The notes: generated by a model from the letters alone, not told the origin. A DNA stretch of 64,000 bases from Lachnospiraceae bacterium (GCA_017619635.1 JAFZRZ010000010.1:1-64000), one strand, 5' to 3'; counted from the first letter of the stretch, positions 18,514 to 28,178 are shown. A program made the numbers and translations.

Positions 18514-19497
18514 ATGTCCGATTTAATCAAGATCAAAAACAATTTTAGCAAAATATACTCTAAGAATGCGGCATATTTCAATCCTGTTCTTAAGTTTTTA
18601 CTTGCGCTGACGATGTTAACGATCATCAATGCAAAGATGGGATATATGCATAAGATCAGCGACGGTGCCATAGTATTGATGGCATCTCTGTTCTGCTCGT
18701 TTATGCCTTTGAGTGTGACCGCACTGTTATCAGGGCTTTTTGTGCTATTGCATTTTTATGCACTCAGCCTCGAAACAGCCATTGTCGCTGCGGTTCTGCT
18801 TTTGCTGATGTATATCCTGTATCTGAGATTTGCTCCAAGAGAATCTCTTGCAGTGCTTTTGATGCCCATCATGTTCATATTTAAGATACCGTATGTGATG
18901 CCTCTTGCAATGGGACTTCTCGGAACACCGTTTTCTGTATTTTCTGTAGGATTCGGAGTGGTGTTATCATATCTTATCGAGTATGCGGATGCCAATCAGG
19001 AAATGCTCGCATCAGGAGCAAGTGAGAACATGGTGACGAGACTCAGGCAGATCATAGACAGTATGATAGGCAACAAATCAATGATATGCATGATCATATG
19101 TTTCTCTGTAACACTGATCCTTGTATATGTGATAAGAAGATTATCATTCGCTCACAGCTGGAAGGTGGCTATCGCCGGCGGATGTATCACAGATATAGTT
19201 CTCCTCACGGTATGCCTGCTCGGTATGAGACTGGATTATTCGATGGCAGGTATCGTGTTTGGTTCAATGTTCGCAGCACTTTTGGGATTCGTGATAGAAT
19301 TCTTTGCGCACGGACTGGATTACCGGCAAACGGAGAATCTGCAGTTTGAAGATGATGAATATTATTATTATGTGAAAGCTGTTCCAAAGTTTGGAGCGGA
19401 AAAAAGAAGGAAGGCGGCTTCGTCGGCTAACAGATCTTCAGGGGAAGCGACCTCTAGAACGGTAAGAACTGCCAACGGGGTCAGAAGGACTACGTAA
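18514..19497 (+). CDS. Unknown polytopic membrane protein upstream of cdaA
   Basis: A 327-residue protein with about eight hydrophobic segments between residues 25 and 270, a soluble loop near 160-180 (YADANQEMLASGASENMVTRLRQI broken here) and a basic, serine/arginine-rich tail after residue 290. I know no characterised homologue. Only three bases separate its stop from the cdaA start, so it is almost certainly co-expressed with the diadenylate cyclase. A transport or envelope role tied to c-di-AMP is inference only. Confidence 0.6.
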   Translation: MSDLIKIKNNFSKIYSKNAAYFNPVLKFLLALTMLTIINAKMGYMHKISDGAIVLMASLFCSFMPLSVTALLSGLFVLLHFYALSLETAIVAAVLLLLMYILYLRFAPRESLAVLLMPIMFIFKIPYVMPLAMGLLGTPFSVFSVGFGVVLSYLIEYADANQEMLASGASENMVTRLRQIIDSMIGNKSMICMIICFSVTLILVYVIRRLSFAHSWKVAIAGGCITDIVLLTVCLLGMRLDYSMAGIVFGSMFAALLGFVIEFFAHGLDYRQTENLQFEDDEYYYYVKAVPKFGAEKRRKAASSANRSSGEATSRTVRTANGVRRTT

Positions 19498-19500
19498 TCC

Positions 19501-20376
19501 ATGGAACAATTGCAGTATTGGCTTAGCAATTATATAAACAGTCTTCATGTGCCCGGGGTACACGTAACGGACATAATAGAGATACTTATAATTGCTTTTC
19601 TCGTATATCAGATAATGGTTTGGATAAGAAACACCAGAGCATGGGCACTTCTTAAGGGAGTGGTCGTGATTTTGGTGTTTATTTTTCTTGCATATCTGTT
19701 CGAGATGCAGACGATATTGTGGATAGTAAAGAGCGTCGTTTCAATAGCTGTTACCGGTATCATAGTCGTACTTCAGCCGGAACTTAGAAAAGCTTTGGAG
19801 GAACTGGGAAAGAAGAAGTTCTTTGGAGATATTTTCAGAGACAGTGAAGAGGGAGGACTCTTTTCTGACAAGACGATAAAAGAGATAGCAAAAGCATCTG
19901 CTGAGATGGGCAAGGTAAGAACAGGTGCACTCATAGTCGTAAAACAAAATGACAACCTGGCTGAATTTGAGAGCACAGGTATCAGTGTTGATGCCATTGT
20001 CACAAGTCAGCTGCTGATCAATATATTTGAACACAACACACCATTACATGATGGTGCTGTTATCATAGACGGTGACAGGATATCTTCTGCAACCTGTTAT
20101 CTGCCTCTTTCCGACAACATGATGTTAAGTAAGGAACTGGGAACCAGACACCGTGCCGGTGTCGGTATGTCCGAGGAAACAGATGCAATGGTCATTATCG
20201 TGTCTGAGGAGACAGGAAAGATAAGCATTGCTTACAAGGGCAATCTTGAAAGAGGCCTTACCGTTCAGGAAGTTGAGGAGCGCTTAACTGCGATCCAGGA
20301 TAAGCCTGACGATGAAAAGAAGAAAAAACATAGAAAGGGAAAGGACCAGAAGAATGGGAAAAAAGCTGACTCATAA
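19501..20376 (+). CDS. cdaA: Diadenylate cyclase CdaA
   Basis: Membrane-bound enzyme that makes c-di-AMP from two ATP. The 291 residues contain three N-terminal membrane segments (about 24-41, 50-68, 72-92) and a DAC domain with the catalytic DGA at 184-186 and RHR at 216-218 (RHRAG). The Lys-rich tail is longer than usual. It overlaps the YbbR gene by 23 bases and glmM follows, reproducing the conserved cdaA-cdaR-glmM cluster that links c-di-AMP to potassium balance and wall precursor supply. Confidence 0.95.
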   Translation: MEQLQYWLSNYINSLHVPGVHVTDIIEILIIAFLVYQIMVWIRNTRAWALLKGVVVILVFIFLAYLFEMQTILWIVKSVVSIAVTGIIVVLQPELRKALEELGKKKFFGDIFRDSEEGGLFSDKTIKEIAKASAEMGKVRTGALIVVKQNDNLAEFESTGISVDAIVTSQLLINIFEHNTPLHDGAVIIDGDRISSATCYLPLSDNMMLSKELGTRHRAGVGMSEETDAMVIIVSEETGKISIAYKGNLERGLTVQEVEERLTAIQDKPDDEKKKKHRKGKDQKNGKKADS

Positions 20377-21349
20377 TCTTGGACTGAAGATCCTCGCGGT
20401 CCTTATCGCAGGTCTGTTATGGCTCATTGCGATCAATATAAACGATCCCGTAAGCCAGCAGTCATACAATGTATCGGTTCAGATCGTGAACATGAATACG
20501 CTGACAGACAATAACAAGTATGTTGAGGTCTTAGAGGGCTCTGATTCCGTCAGAGTCACGGTAAGAGCCGCAAGGTCTGTATTAAATGAGCTTACCGATA
20601 AGAATATATCGGCGGTGGCTGATGTTAATAAGATGACAGAGGGTAACTATATTCCCATAGAGCTGTCATGTACCAAAAACAGTGTCTCAGATGATGATCT
20701 CAAGGGCGACAAAGACTATGTTCATGTAAGCGTTGAGAACATAAAGAGAAGACAGCTTCCGATATCTGTCGATGTTCAGGGTACACCTGCAGAAAACTAT
20801 ATGCTCGGTGCAACGAATACAGCACAGAATGCGGTATCGATCTCGGGTCCTGAATCTATAGTTGATACTGTAAGCACCGTATCGGTCGATATCGATATAA
20901 ACAATGTCAATGCGGATGTAAACATCTCACTTCCCATCCATCTTTATGATACGGACGGCAAGGAGATCATAGATAAGAGAATAACCAAAAATATAGATGA
21001 TGTATCTACCACGGCAACGATCTGGCTCATAAAGAGTCTTCCCATCGAATACGGATATGCGGGCGTTCCTGCTGACGGATACGAGGTGGACGGAAACCTT
21101 ACGAGCACTATCAGTTATATAAGTGTAGCCGGAAAACAGAGCGTGCTTAAAAACATGCAGATGATAGATATACCCGAGGCCATAGATATAACCGGAGCAA
21201 CAAGGAGTATAGAAGAGGTTATCGATATCAAGAAGCATCTTCCGGACGGAGTCATAATCCCTGATACGGATACCGATACCAGAGCTACACTCAAATTGCG
21301 TATTATAAAGTCGGCCGAAGAAGATAACGATACCGAAGAGGAGGAATAG
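20354..21349 (+). CDS. cdaR: YbbR-domain protein CdaR, regulator of CdaA
   Basis: A 331-residue protein with one N-terminal membrane anchor (GLKILAVLIAGLLWLIAI) and repeated extracellular YbbR domains of about 80 residues each; it ends in an acidic tail. In Bacillus and Staphylococcus CdaR binds CdaA and modulates its activity. ATG 20354 is chosen because the conserved MGKKLTHNLGLKILA start follows an AAGGA; the frame is open further upstream. It overlaps the end of cdaA in another frame, implying coupled translation. Confidence 0.88.
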   Translation: MGKKLTHNLGLKILAVLIAGLLWLIAININDPVSQQSYNVSVQIVNMNTLTDNNKYVEVLEGSDSVRVTVRAARSVLNELTDKNISAVADVNKMTEGNYIPIELSCTKNSVSDDDLKGDKDYVHVSVENIKRRQLPISVDVQGTPAENYMLGATNTAQNAVSISGPESIVDTVSTVSVDIDINNVNADVNISLPIHLYDTDGKEIIDKRITKNIDDVSTTATIWLIKSLPIEYGYAGVPADGYEVDGNLTSTISYISVAGKQSVLKNMQMIDIPEAIDITGATRSIEEVIDIKKHLPDGVIIPDTDTDTRATLKLRIIKSAEEDNDTEEEE

Positions 21350-21353
21350 ACAG

Positions 21354-22703
21354 TTGGCTAGATTATTTGGGACAGACGGCGTCAGAGGTGTCGCTAATGA
21401 AGAACTCACCCCAATGCTTGCCATGCAGCTTGGACAGGCAGGCGTGTGTGCTCTTACAAAAGGAAAAAAGCGTAAAGCGACCATAGTGGTCGGAAGTGAT
21501 ACAAGAATTTCGGGAGATATGCTCGCTAATGCACTTATGGCAGGCATATGCAGCATGGGTGCCGATTGCCTGTATGCAGGAGTTGTTCCAACACCTGCTG
21601 TGGCATATCTTACAAAGAAACATAAAGCGGATGCGGGAGTTGTTATCTCGGCATCTCACAATCCTGTTGAATTCAACGGTATAAAGTTCTTTGACAAAGA
21701 TGGCTTCAAACTTCCTGATGAAGTTGAGGACGATATTGAGAAACTGATAAAGGAAAACTTTAAGGGAGTCACTTTCCCGACAGGACTTGATCTTGGAAAA
21801 GTTGATTACCTTGAAAATGCCAAAGAGGAATATATAGCACATTCTATCAAGTCGGTTCCTATTGATCTTAAGGGATTAAAGATCGTGGCTGACTGTGCTG
21901 AGGGAGCATCATTCTTCACTTCGGTTGAAGCACTTAAAAGACTTGGCGCAGACGTTGTTGCGATCCATAACGATCCTGACGGAACCAATATAAATAAGGA
22001 CTGCGGTTCCACCCATATGGAAGAGCTCGCAGCAAGAGTGAAAAAAGAAAAAGCCGATGTGGGCCTTGCTTTCGACGGTGATGCGGACCGTTTGCTCGCA
22101 GTCGATGAAAAAGGAAACATGATAGACGGCGATCAGATAATGGCAATCGTAGGAAACTATCTTAAGGAAACAGGAAGACTCAAGAAAGATACTATCGTCG
22201 TAACCGTTATGACAAACCTTGGCTTCATGCTAATGGCTAAAGACAAGGGCATAAAAGTCGAGACAACAAAAGTCGGTGACAGATATGTTTTAGAGCGTAT
22301 GAAAGAGATTGGAGCCTCACTCGGTGGTGAGAATTCCGGTCATGTCATCCTTCTTGATGAGAATACGACAGGAGACGGCCTGTTAAGCGCGCTTCACCTT
22401 CTTGAGGTTATCACAAAGACAAAAAAACCGCTCAGTGAACTGGCAAAGGTGATGGATGTACTTCCCCAGGCACTGGTTAATGCACAGGTTGCAAATGATA
22501 AGAAATACAGTTATCTTGAATACCCTGTTATCAAGGATGCGATAGATAAACTGGAAAAGAAATTTGCCGGAGAAGGCAGGGTTTTGATACGTCCTTCAGG
22601 GACAGAACCCAAGGTTCGTGTCATGATAGAAGGAAAAGATAGAAAGGTGATCGACACTGAAGCCAAAAAGCTTGCCAATCTCATCGAAAAGACGATGAAA
22701 TAA
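21354..22703 (+). CDS. glmM: Phosphoglucosamine mutase
   Basis: Interconverts glucosamine-6-phosphate and glucosamine-1-phosphate on the way to UDP-GlcNAc for peptidoglycan. The 449 residues contain the phosphoserine loop SASHNP with S101, the metal-binding loop DGDADR and the sugar loop GGENSGH, plus the phosphate-binding RPSGTEP near the C-terminus. Translation starts at TTG 21354 after GAGGAGGAA, giving the conserved start MARLFGTDGVRG. In some Gram-positives GlmM binds and inhibits CdaA, so clustering is functionally meaningful. Confidence 0.96.
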   Translation: MARLFGTDGVRGVANEELTPMLAMQLGQAGVCALTKGKKRKATIVVGSDTRISGDMLANALMAGICSMGADCLYAGVVPTPAVAYLTKKHKADAGVVISASHNPVEFNGIKFFDKDGFKLPDEVEDDIEKLIKENFKGVTFPTGLDLGKVDYLENAKEEYIAHSIKSVPIDLKGLKIVADCAEGASFFTSVEALKRLGADVVAIHNDPDGTNINKDCGSTHMEELAARVKKEKADVGLAFDGDADRLLAVDEKGNMIDGDQIMAIVGNYLKETGRLKKDTIVVTVMTNLGFMLMAKDKGIKVETTKVGDRYVLERMKEIGASLGGENSGHVILLDENTTGDGLLSALHLLEVITKTKKPLSELAKVMDVLPQALVNAQVANDKKYSYLEYPVIKDAIDKLEKKFAGEGRVLIRPSGTEPKVRVMIEGKDRKVIDTEAKKLANLIEKTMK

Positions 22704-22719
22704 AGGGGATAGATACTTG

Positions 22720-22748
22720 TTTACATATTCAAAAAATGTTATTATGTA
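22720..22748 (+). promoter_or_regulatory. Sigma-A promoter of the HPr gene
   Basis: TTTACA (22720-22725), 17-base spacer, TATGTA (22743-22748), 31 bases before the start codon. Confidence 0.65.
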
Positions 22749-22779
22749 CACAGGATAAATGTATGGAGGTAACAAAGGT

Positions 22780-23043
22780 ATGGTTTCCCAAAAGGTAGTT
22801 ATAAAGAATCCCACAGGGTTACACCTAAGACCTGCAGGTATACTATGCAAGGAAGCAATGCAGTATAAATCATTGATAACTTTCACATTTCGTGATAGTA
22901 CAGCGAATGCAAAAAGTGTTCTGAGTGTCTTGGGAGCATGCGTAAAGTGTGGAGATGAGATAGAGATAAATTGTGACGGAGAGGATGAAGCAGATGCTTT
23001 GAAAGCTCTTGTTACAGCTATCGAGAGTGGACTCGGAGAATAA
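22780..23043 (+). CDS. ptsH: Phosphocarrier protein HPr
   Basis: An 87-residue PTS phosphocarrier. Starting at ATG 22780, after GGAGG, places the phosphorylated histidine at exactly residue 15 (GLHLRPAG) and the regulatory serine at exactly residue 46 (AKSV), the canonical numbering, which confirms the start. It therefore can both pass phosphate from enzyme I and act as HPr-Ser-P co-repressor with CcpA; Crh would lack H15. No ptsI is adjacent, and the gene has its own promoter and terminator. Confidence 0.9.
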   Translation: MVSQKVVIKNPTGLHLRPAGILCKEAMQYKSLITFTFRDSTANAKSVLSVLGACVKCGDEIEINCDGEDEADALKALVTAIESGLGE

Positions 23044-23057
23044 AGAATATCAAGCAG

Positions 23058-23083
23058 GCGCCGTATTTGTTACGGCGCTTTTT
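23058..23083 (+). terminator. Terminator after the HPr gene
   Basis: GCGCCGTA and TACGGCGC form a GC-rich 8-bp stem with a TTTGT loop, followed by TTTTT. Confidence 0.88.
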
Positions 23084-23120
23084 AAATCGAATAATATATT
23101 CAGGAGGCATATAGTTAATC

Positions 23121-24800
23121 ATGATGAATTACAAGAGATACCAGAGAGTTCCGGTCATAGATTATCCGGAAAGAGAATGGCCAAATAAGCAGATAGAGAA
23201 GGCACCCGTATGGTGCAGTGTTGACCTTCGTGACGGCAATCAGGCCCTTATCGATCCCATGCAGGTTGACGAGAAGGTCGAGTTCTTTCAGTATCTTTTA
23301 AAGCTGGGCTTCAGAGAGATCGAGATCGGTTTCCCTTCTGCCAGCCAGATAGAATATGATTTCCTTCGTCAGCTTGTGGACAGAAGGATGATACCCGATG
23401 ACTGTAAGGTTCAGGTTCTGACTCAGTGCAGAGAAGAACTGATCGACAAGACCTTTGAATCTATCGAGGGTATCAAGAACACGATAGTCCATATATACAA
23501 TTCAACATCAACACTTCAGAGAGATGTTGTTTTCCATAAGGATAAAAAAGAGATAATAGATATCGCTCTTGCAGGAACACGCATGGTCAAGGAAAGAGCA
23601 AAGAATTTTGACGGAAACATTTTCCTTGAGTATTCACCGGAGAGTTATACGGGAACAGAGGATGATTTCGCTCTTGAGATCTGTAACGCTGTTATAGATG
23701 AGTGGGATCCGACTCCCGAGAATCCGATCATCATCAATCTTCCTTCCACTGTTGAGATGACAACTCCAAATGTATATGCGGACCGTATCGAGTGGATGGA
23801 TAAGCGCCTTAACAAGCGTGACTGCGTGATATTAAGCATCCATCCGCATAACGACAGAGGATGCGGCGTGGCAAGTGCCGAACTGGCAATGCTTGCAGGT
23901 GCTGACCGTGTAGAGGGTACCCTGTTTGGTAACGGTGAGAGAACAGGTAATGTGGATATCTTAAATATCGCCTACAACATGTTCTCACAGGGTATTGATC
24001 CCAAGCTCAATATCGAAAACGTAAATGAGATAATAGAGATATATGAAAGATGCTGCAAGATGCCCATACATCCCAGACATCCTTATGCAGGAAAGCTTGT
24101 ATTTACTGCGTTCTCAGGATCGCATCAGGATGCCATAAACAAGGGCGTGCAGGCAATGAAGGAAAGAAACAGCCAGATATGGCAGGTTCCTTATCTTCCC
24201 ATAGATCCTTCAGATATCGGCAGAGCATACGAGCCTATCGTACGTATCAACAGCCAGTCAGGTAAGGGCGGTGTAGCATTTATCATGGATAACTACTTCG
24301 GATTTAAGCTTCCGAAAGCCATGCATAAAGAGTTTGCCAATGTCATCCAGGTTCTCTCAGAGAAGAAGGGTGAGATCTCACCCGATGAGATCATGGAAGA
24401 GTTTAAGATCGAGTATCTGGACAAGAAAGAGCCTCTTCATTTCAGAAAGCTTAAGGTTGATGATCTTTCTGATGAGACAGAGAGCAACTTTGATACAAAG
24501 ATCGTTCTTACATACACCGATCATGGTGAGGAAAAGACAGCTGACGGAATCGGAAACGGTCCTATCGATGCTGTTAAGAGAGCTCTTCAGGACAGCCTTG
24601 ATATTGAGATCAAGATACTTGATTACTCTGAGCATGCTCTTCAGTCAGGATCAAACTCACAGGCTGCCGCTTACATTCATCTTCTTGATGCAAACACCGG
24701 AAGAGTCACATACGGTGTCGGTGTAAGTTCAAATATCACAAGAGCATCCGTACGAGCAATATTCTCAGCAATGAACAGACTGGGACTCGGAGATAAATAA
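23121..24800 (+). CDS. leuA: 2-isopropylmalate synthase (long LeuA2 type)
   Basis: First committed enzyme of leucine synthesis, condensing acetyl-CoA with 2-oxoisovalerate. At 559 residues it is the long form: HMGL-like TIM barrel (CSVDLRDGNQALIDPM, metal ligands in SIHPHNDRGCG) followed by a linker and a C-terminal regulatory domain that binds leucine (near 430-559). Other leu genes are absent here. No T-box leader was seen in the short upstream region; ATG pairs at 23121 and 23124 are both possible starts behind GGAGG. Confidence 0.95.
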   Translation: MMNYKRYQRVPVIDYPEREWPNKQIEKAPVWCSVDLRDGNQALIDPMQVDEKVEFFQYLLKLGFREIEIGFPSASQIEYDFLRQLVDRRMIPDDCKVQVLTQCREELIDKTFESIEGIKNTIVHIYNSTSTLQRDVVFHKDKKEIIDIALAGTRMVKERAKNFDGNIFLEYSPESYTGTEDDFALEICNAVIDEWDPTPENPIIINLPSTVEMTTPNVYADRIEWMDKRLNKRDCVILSIHPHNDRGCGVASAELAMLAGADRVEGTLFGNGERTGNVDILNIAYNMFSQGIDPKLNIENVNEIIEIYERCCKMPIHPRHPYAGKLVFTAFSGSHQDAINKGVQAMKERNSQIWQVPYLPIDPSDIGRAYEPIVRINSQSGKGGVAFIMDNYFGFKLPKAMHKEFANVIQVLSEKKGEISPDEIMEEFKIEYLDKKEPLHFRKLKVDDLSDETESNFDTKIVLTYTDHGEEKTADGIGNGPIDAVKRALQDSLDIEIKILDYSEHALQSGSNSQAAAYIHLLDANTGRVTYGVGVSSNITRASVRAIFSAMNRLGLGDK

Positions 24801-24807
24801 AGAGAGA

Positions 24808-25668
24808 ATGGTGAATGATTTGAAAAAGCTATTTATTACCGGCTGCAACGGTCAGCTTGGAAGAGAGATAAACAGATTCTATGCCGATAAGAACGGAATA
24901 GAACTCGTAAATACAGATGTTGACGAACTTGATATAACAAATATCAAAGCTGTCATGGACATGATCGAGAGCGAAAAACCTTATGCCATCATAAACTGTG
25001 CCGCTTATACAGCCGTTGATGCATGTGAGACAAATCAGGATATCGCGTTTAAGGTAAATGTTTTAGGCCCGAGAAACCTTTCGATCGCAGCAAAGGCTGT
25101 GGGAGCAAAGATGGTTCATATCTCTACGGATTATGTGTTTGACGGAACAAAACTGACTCCGTATTTTGAATCGGATCCCATATGTCCACAGAGTGTCTAC
25201 GGTGAGACAAAGGCAGAAGCAGAGAAGATGGTGACCATGTTCTCAGACAGATTCTTTATTTTCAGAACTGCCTGGCTCTACGGAGACGGCAAGAACTTCG
25301 TAAAGACAATGCTTCGTCTTTCTGAAGATCATGATGAGGTCAGGGTCGTTGAGGATCAGTTCGGTACACCTACCAGCACGGTCGAGCTTGTAAAGGCAAT
25401 AGACAGCATCCTGTTCACGGACAACTACGGAATTTATCATGCAACATGCGAAGGCAGCTGCAACTGGGCTGAATTTGCACGTGAGATATTCAGACTTGCA
25501 GGTAAGAACGTAAAGGTTACCGGTATCACAACTGCGGAGTATAATGCTCCCGCAAACAGACCGGCTCATTCTGTTTTGGAGAACCGTATGTTAAAGGCAG
25601 TAGGAGGTTATACCTTCTGTGAATGGCATGAGGCTATAAAGACATATTTGGATGAACTTTTAAAATAA
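24808..25668 (+). CDS. rfbD: dTDP-4-dehydrorhamnose reductase (RmlD)
   Basis: NADPH-dependent reductase making dTDP-L-rhamnose. The 286 residues have the Rossmann motif FITGCNGQLGREI, the catalytic YGETKAEAE (Tyr-x-x-x-Lys) and STDYVFDG. The other rml genes are not in the window, so this copy works with enzymes encoded elsewhere or has another sugar substrate. The start could also be TTG 24820, which gives MKKLFITGCNG. It begins eight bases after leuA. Confidence 0.88.
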   Translation: MVNDLKKLFITGCNGQLGREINRFYADKNGIELVNTDVDELDITNIKAVMDMIESEKPYAIINCAAYTAVDACETNQDIAFKVNVLGPRNLSIAAKAVGAKMVHISTDYVFDGTKLTPYFESDPICPQSVYGETKAEAEKMVTMFSDRFFIFRTAWLYGDGKNFVKTMLRLSEDHDEVRVVEDQFGTPTSTVELVKAIDSILFTDNYGIYHATCEGSCNWAEFAREIFRLAGKNVKVTGITTAEYNAPANRPAHSVLENRMLKAVGGYTFCEWHEAIKTYLDELLK

Positions 25669-25700
25669 CAGCTTACAGAAGCCGACAAAAAGGAGAAACA

Positions 25701-26318
25701 GTGTCAGATATCCGAACAAACTATGAGAACTGGTATGCCGGTGAGGAATACTACTGGGGTACACAACCTGCTTCATTTTGCGATGAATTGATAAAGTTAA
25801 GACCTTTTCCGAAAGCAAAAAAGGTACTGGACATAGGTTGCGGTGAAGGGAAAGATGCTGTTTACATGGCAACTAAGGGATACAGTGTCAGTGCGTTTGA
25901 CATCACTGAAAACGGTATCATAAAGACAAAAAAACTGGCAGACAAGATGGGCGTTAGTATAGATGCCTTTGTAGCCGATATCAATACGTTTGAGATAGAT
26001 GATACTTACGATATCGTGTATTCGACCGGAACGGTGCAGTATCTGTTTGATGAGAATAAGGAAGCTTTCTTTAAAAAGATAGATAAGCTGACAAATGTTA
26101 ACGGCATAGCATTTTTCAATGTGTTTGTCGACAAGCCGTTTTTACAGCTTCCTCCCGACTGGGATATTGAGGAGAAGATGTGGAAGTCCGGCGAGCTGTT
26201 TAAATATCTGTCTGACTGGAAGTTTCACTGGATAGATGAGATAGTATTTGAAGATAACAGCGGTGGAATACCTCATTTTCACTGTATGGATTCGATCATC
26301 TGTGAAAAGATGAAATGA
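25701..26318 (+). CDS. SAM-dependent methyltransferase, TehB-like class I
   Basis: A 205-residue soluble protein. Motif I VLDIGCGEGKDAVYMA, then FDITENGI and FVADINTF, define a class I Rossmann methyltransferase; the YAGEEYYWG N-terminus resembles TehB/thiopurine-type enzymes. The substrate is unknown. GTG start at 25701 after AAAGGAG. It follows rmlD and precedes a large membrane protein by 10 bases, so the three probably form an operon, perhaps concerned with envelope sugars. Confidence 0.75.
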   Translation: MSDIRTNYENWYAGEEYYWGTQPASFCDELIKLRPFPKAKKVLDIGCGEGKDAVYMATKGYSVSAFDITENGIIKTKKLADKMGVSIDAFVADINTFEIDDTYDIVYSTGTVQYLFDENKEAFFKKIDKLTNVNGIAFFNVFVDKPFLQLPPDWDIEEKMWKSGELFKYLSDWKFHWIDEIVFEDNSGGIPHFHCMDSIICEKMK

Positions 26319-26328
26319 TTGAGGGAAC

Positions 26329-28080
26329 ATGAATAAAAAGAACATCATTATAAATTTAATAATGTGTTTCTTTATGAGTTTTGCCTGGATGAATATTGGA
26401 GGACTTGAGTCCACCAATATTCTTTTGTTGTGCGTGTTTGGTGCAGGCTTTATCGTGCTTTCGTATCGCGATGCTTTGGTGCAGAAGGATACATATAATA
26501 AGAAGATAAGACTTTCAGCTATAGTTCTGGGCGTACTTTTTTCTTTGCTTTATGCCTGCTTTGCTGATCTTTCGGGAGGCTTAGAGAATAAAGTCTTCAT
26601 TCTTATATATGAGATAAGCACTGTGGCCGGTCTTTTCTTTATGTTTAAGACTCTGCTTGATGTTGGCATCCTAAAAGCTGTGGAGTTTGCAGACGAAAAA
26701 AAAAACCTGACGCGTAACGCTTTCTCTTTAAAGTTACTTCTTTTATATGCATGTATCATAGATGTATGCTGTATACCGTTTCTTGCTCTTAATTTCCCGG
26801 GCGTTTTGACTGTTGACAGTCTCAATCAGTTAGGCCAGGTCATGGGGATAGTAGAGCGTTCTGATCATCATCCGTGGATTCACACGGCTATCATCGGTCT
26901 TTTTTACAACATAGGGCATGGTTTGACCGGAAGTACATATGCCGGAATAGCCTGTTATACGGTCTTTCAGATCCTTATGGTGGGTCTTTGCGTGGGCTAT
27001 GCCATTGAGTGCATGTATGAGGCAGGGATAGGAAGGGGCGTAAGGAATGCGCTTCTTATCTGTTTTATCATGCTTCCGTACAATCTTATGTATGCAGTAA
27101 CGATGTGGAAAGACATACTGTTTACCATGTCGGTCCTTGTGTTCACTATAACCGTGATGAGGATAAACGACAGTGTTGAGAAAACAGGAACCAGAGACAG
27201 CATCATATTTGTGATAAGCGCTCTTTTCATGTGCGTGCTCAGACATAACGGATTTTATGCTTTTATAGCAACAGTGGTCATATGGCTTTTTATAAAGAGA
27301 AAAACACTGAAGAGATATATAGTCTTATCAGCGGCTGTCATATTTATATCCGTTCTGTGTTCAGGTCCTCTGATGAAGGCCTGCAAGGTTGCCCCCGGTG
27401 AATATGTCTACAACATGTGCATGCCTCTCCAGCAGATAGGAAGAGTCATAGCAACGGGAGAGGATATCACTCCGCAACAAATCCAATGGCTTGAAAAAGT
27501 AAATACACTTGATTACGTAAGGGCAGGCTTTGATGTGCAGTGTGCCGATCCGATGTTTGCATGGGTCTTGGACGGGGATGAGGAATACTTTGATTCTCAC
27601 AAGGCAGAGTTTATAAAGATCTGGATCCAGATCGGCGTAAAGCATCCTCTTACATATATAAAAGCGTTCGGCGATCTGACAAAGGGTTACTGGACACCCA
27701 TGAACCCTCAGCAGACTGTCTATTTTGGCATGAGCGACAACGATATGGGACTTTATCCAAAACCTGTCATAGAGGGACCTGTTCTTATAAAGATAAATGA
27801 GCTTATTACCAAGCTTTACGGGATGATACCGGTATACGGACTGTTCTACAGCATGGGAAGTTTCTTCTGGCTGTTGCTTGTATTCGGGGCGGTTTGCATA
27901 GCAGGCGGCAGCACACAGAAACTGTTTGCTTTTTTGCCTTCGCTAATGCTGACCTTCACGCTCTTTATAGCAACACCTCTGGTTGCGGATGTCAGGTACG
28001 GATATGCTTTGCTGCTTATTCTGCCGTATCTTGCGGCCTACACTCTTTTTTATAAAAACGAAAAAGAGATGGAACAATGA
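26329..28080 (+). CDS. Large multi-span membrane protein, DUF6020-like
   Basis: A 583-residue integral membrane protein with about 12 hydrophobic segments. A conserved-looking stretch DHHPWIHTAIIGLFYNIG lies near residue 183, and the C-terminal third has a large extracellular domain between about 350 and 490 before the last spans. The overall plan resembles membrane glycosyltransferases of the GT-C type and matches, as I recall it, the DUF6020 family of Lachnospiraceae; the family has no assigned reaction. Clustered with rmlD, so surface glycan work is a reasonable guess. Confidence 0.6.
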   Translation: MNKKNIIINLIMCFFMSFAWMNIGGLESTNILLLCVFGAGFIVLSYRDALVQKDTYNKKIRLSAIVLGVLFSLLYACFADLSGGLENKVFILIYEISTVAGLFFMFKTLLDVGILKAVEFADEKKNLTRNAFSLKLLLLYACIIDVCCIPFLALNFPGVLTVDSLNQLGQVMGIVERSDHHPWIHTAIIGLFYNIGHGLTGSTYAGIACYTVFQILMVGLCVGYAIECMYEAGIGRGVRNALLICFIMLPYNLMYAVTMWKDILFTMSVLVFTITVMRINDSVEKTGTRDSIIFVISALFMCVLRHNGFYAFIATVVIWLFIKRKTLKRYIVLSAAVIFISVLCSGPLMKACKVAPGEYVYNMCMPLQQIGRVIATGEDITPQQIQWLEKVNTLDYVRAGFDVQCADPMFAWVLDGDEEYFDSHKAEFIKIWIQIGVKHPLTYIKAFGDLTKGYWTPMNPQQTVYFGMSDNDMGLYPKPVIEGPVLIKINELITKLYGMIPVYGLFYSMGSFFWLLLVFGAVCIAGGSTQKLFAFLPSLMLTFTLFIATPLVADVRYGYALLLILPYLAAYTLFYKNEKEMEQ

Positions 28081-28081
28081 T

Positions 28082-28117
28082 TTGACTTATTTGAAGGAAT
28101 GCTGTATTTTATATAAT
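28082..28117 (+). promoter_or_regulatory. Promoter region of livJ
   Basis: TTGACT (28082-28087) with TATTTT 17 bases later (28105-28110) is one option; a perfect TATAAT follows at 28112-28117 but with no -35 at standard distance. Which -10 is used cannot be decided by eye. Confidence 0.5.
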
Positions 28118-28178
28118 GTTATTTGTCAATAGGTACGATGGTGTTACTTTTGACAGATGTCAGAACAGGAGGAAAATT

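Noticed and set aside
23041..23120. T-box leader for leuA
   Set aside because: The space between the HPr terminator and leuA is too short for a T-box and no specifier stem or T-box motif is visible.
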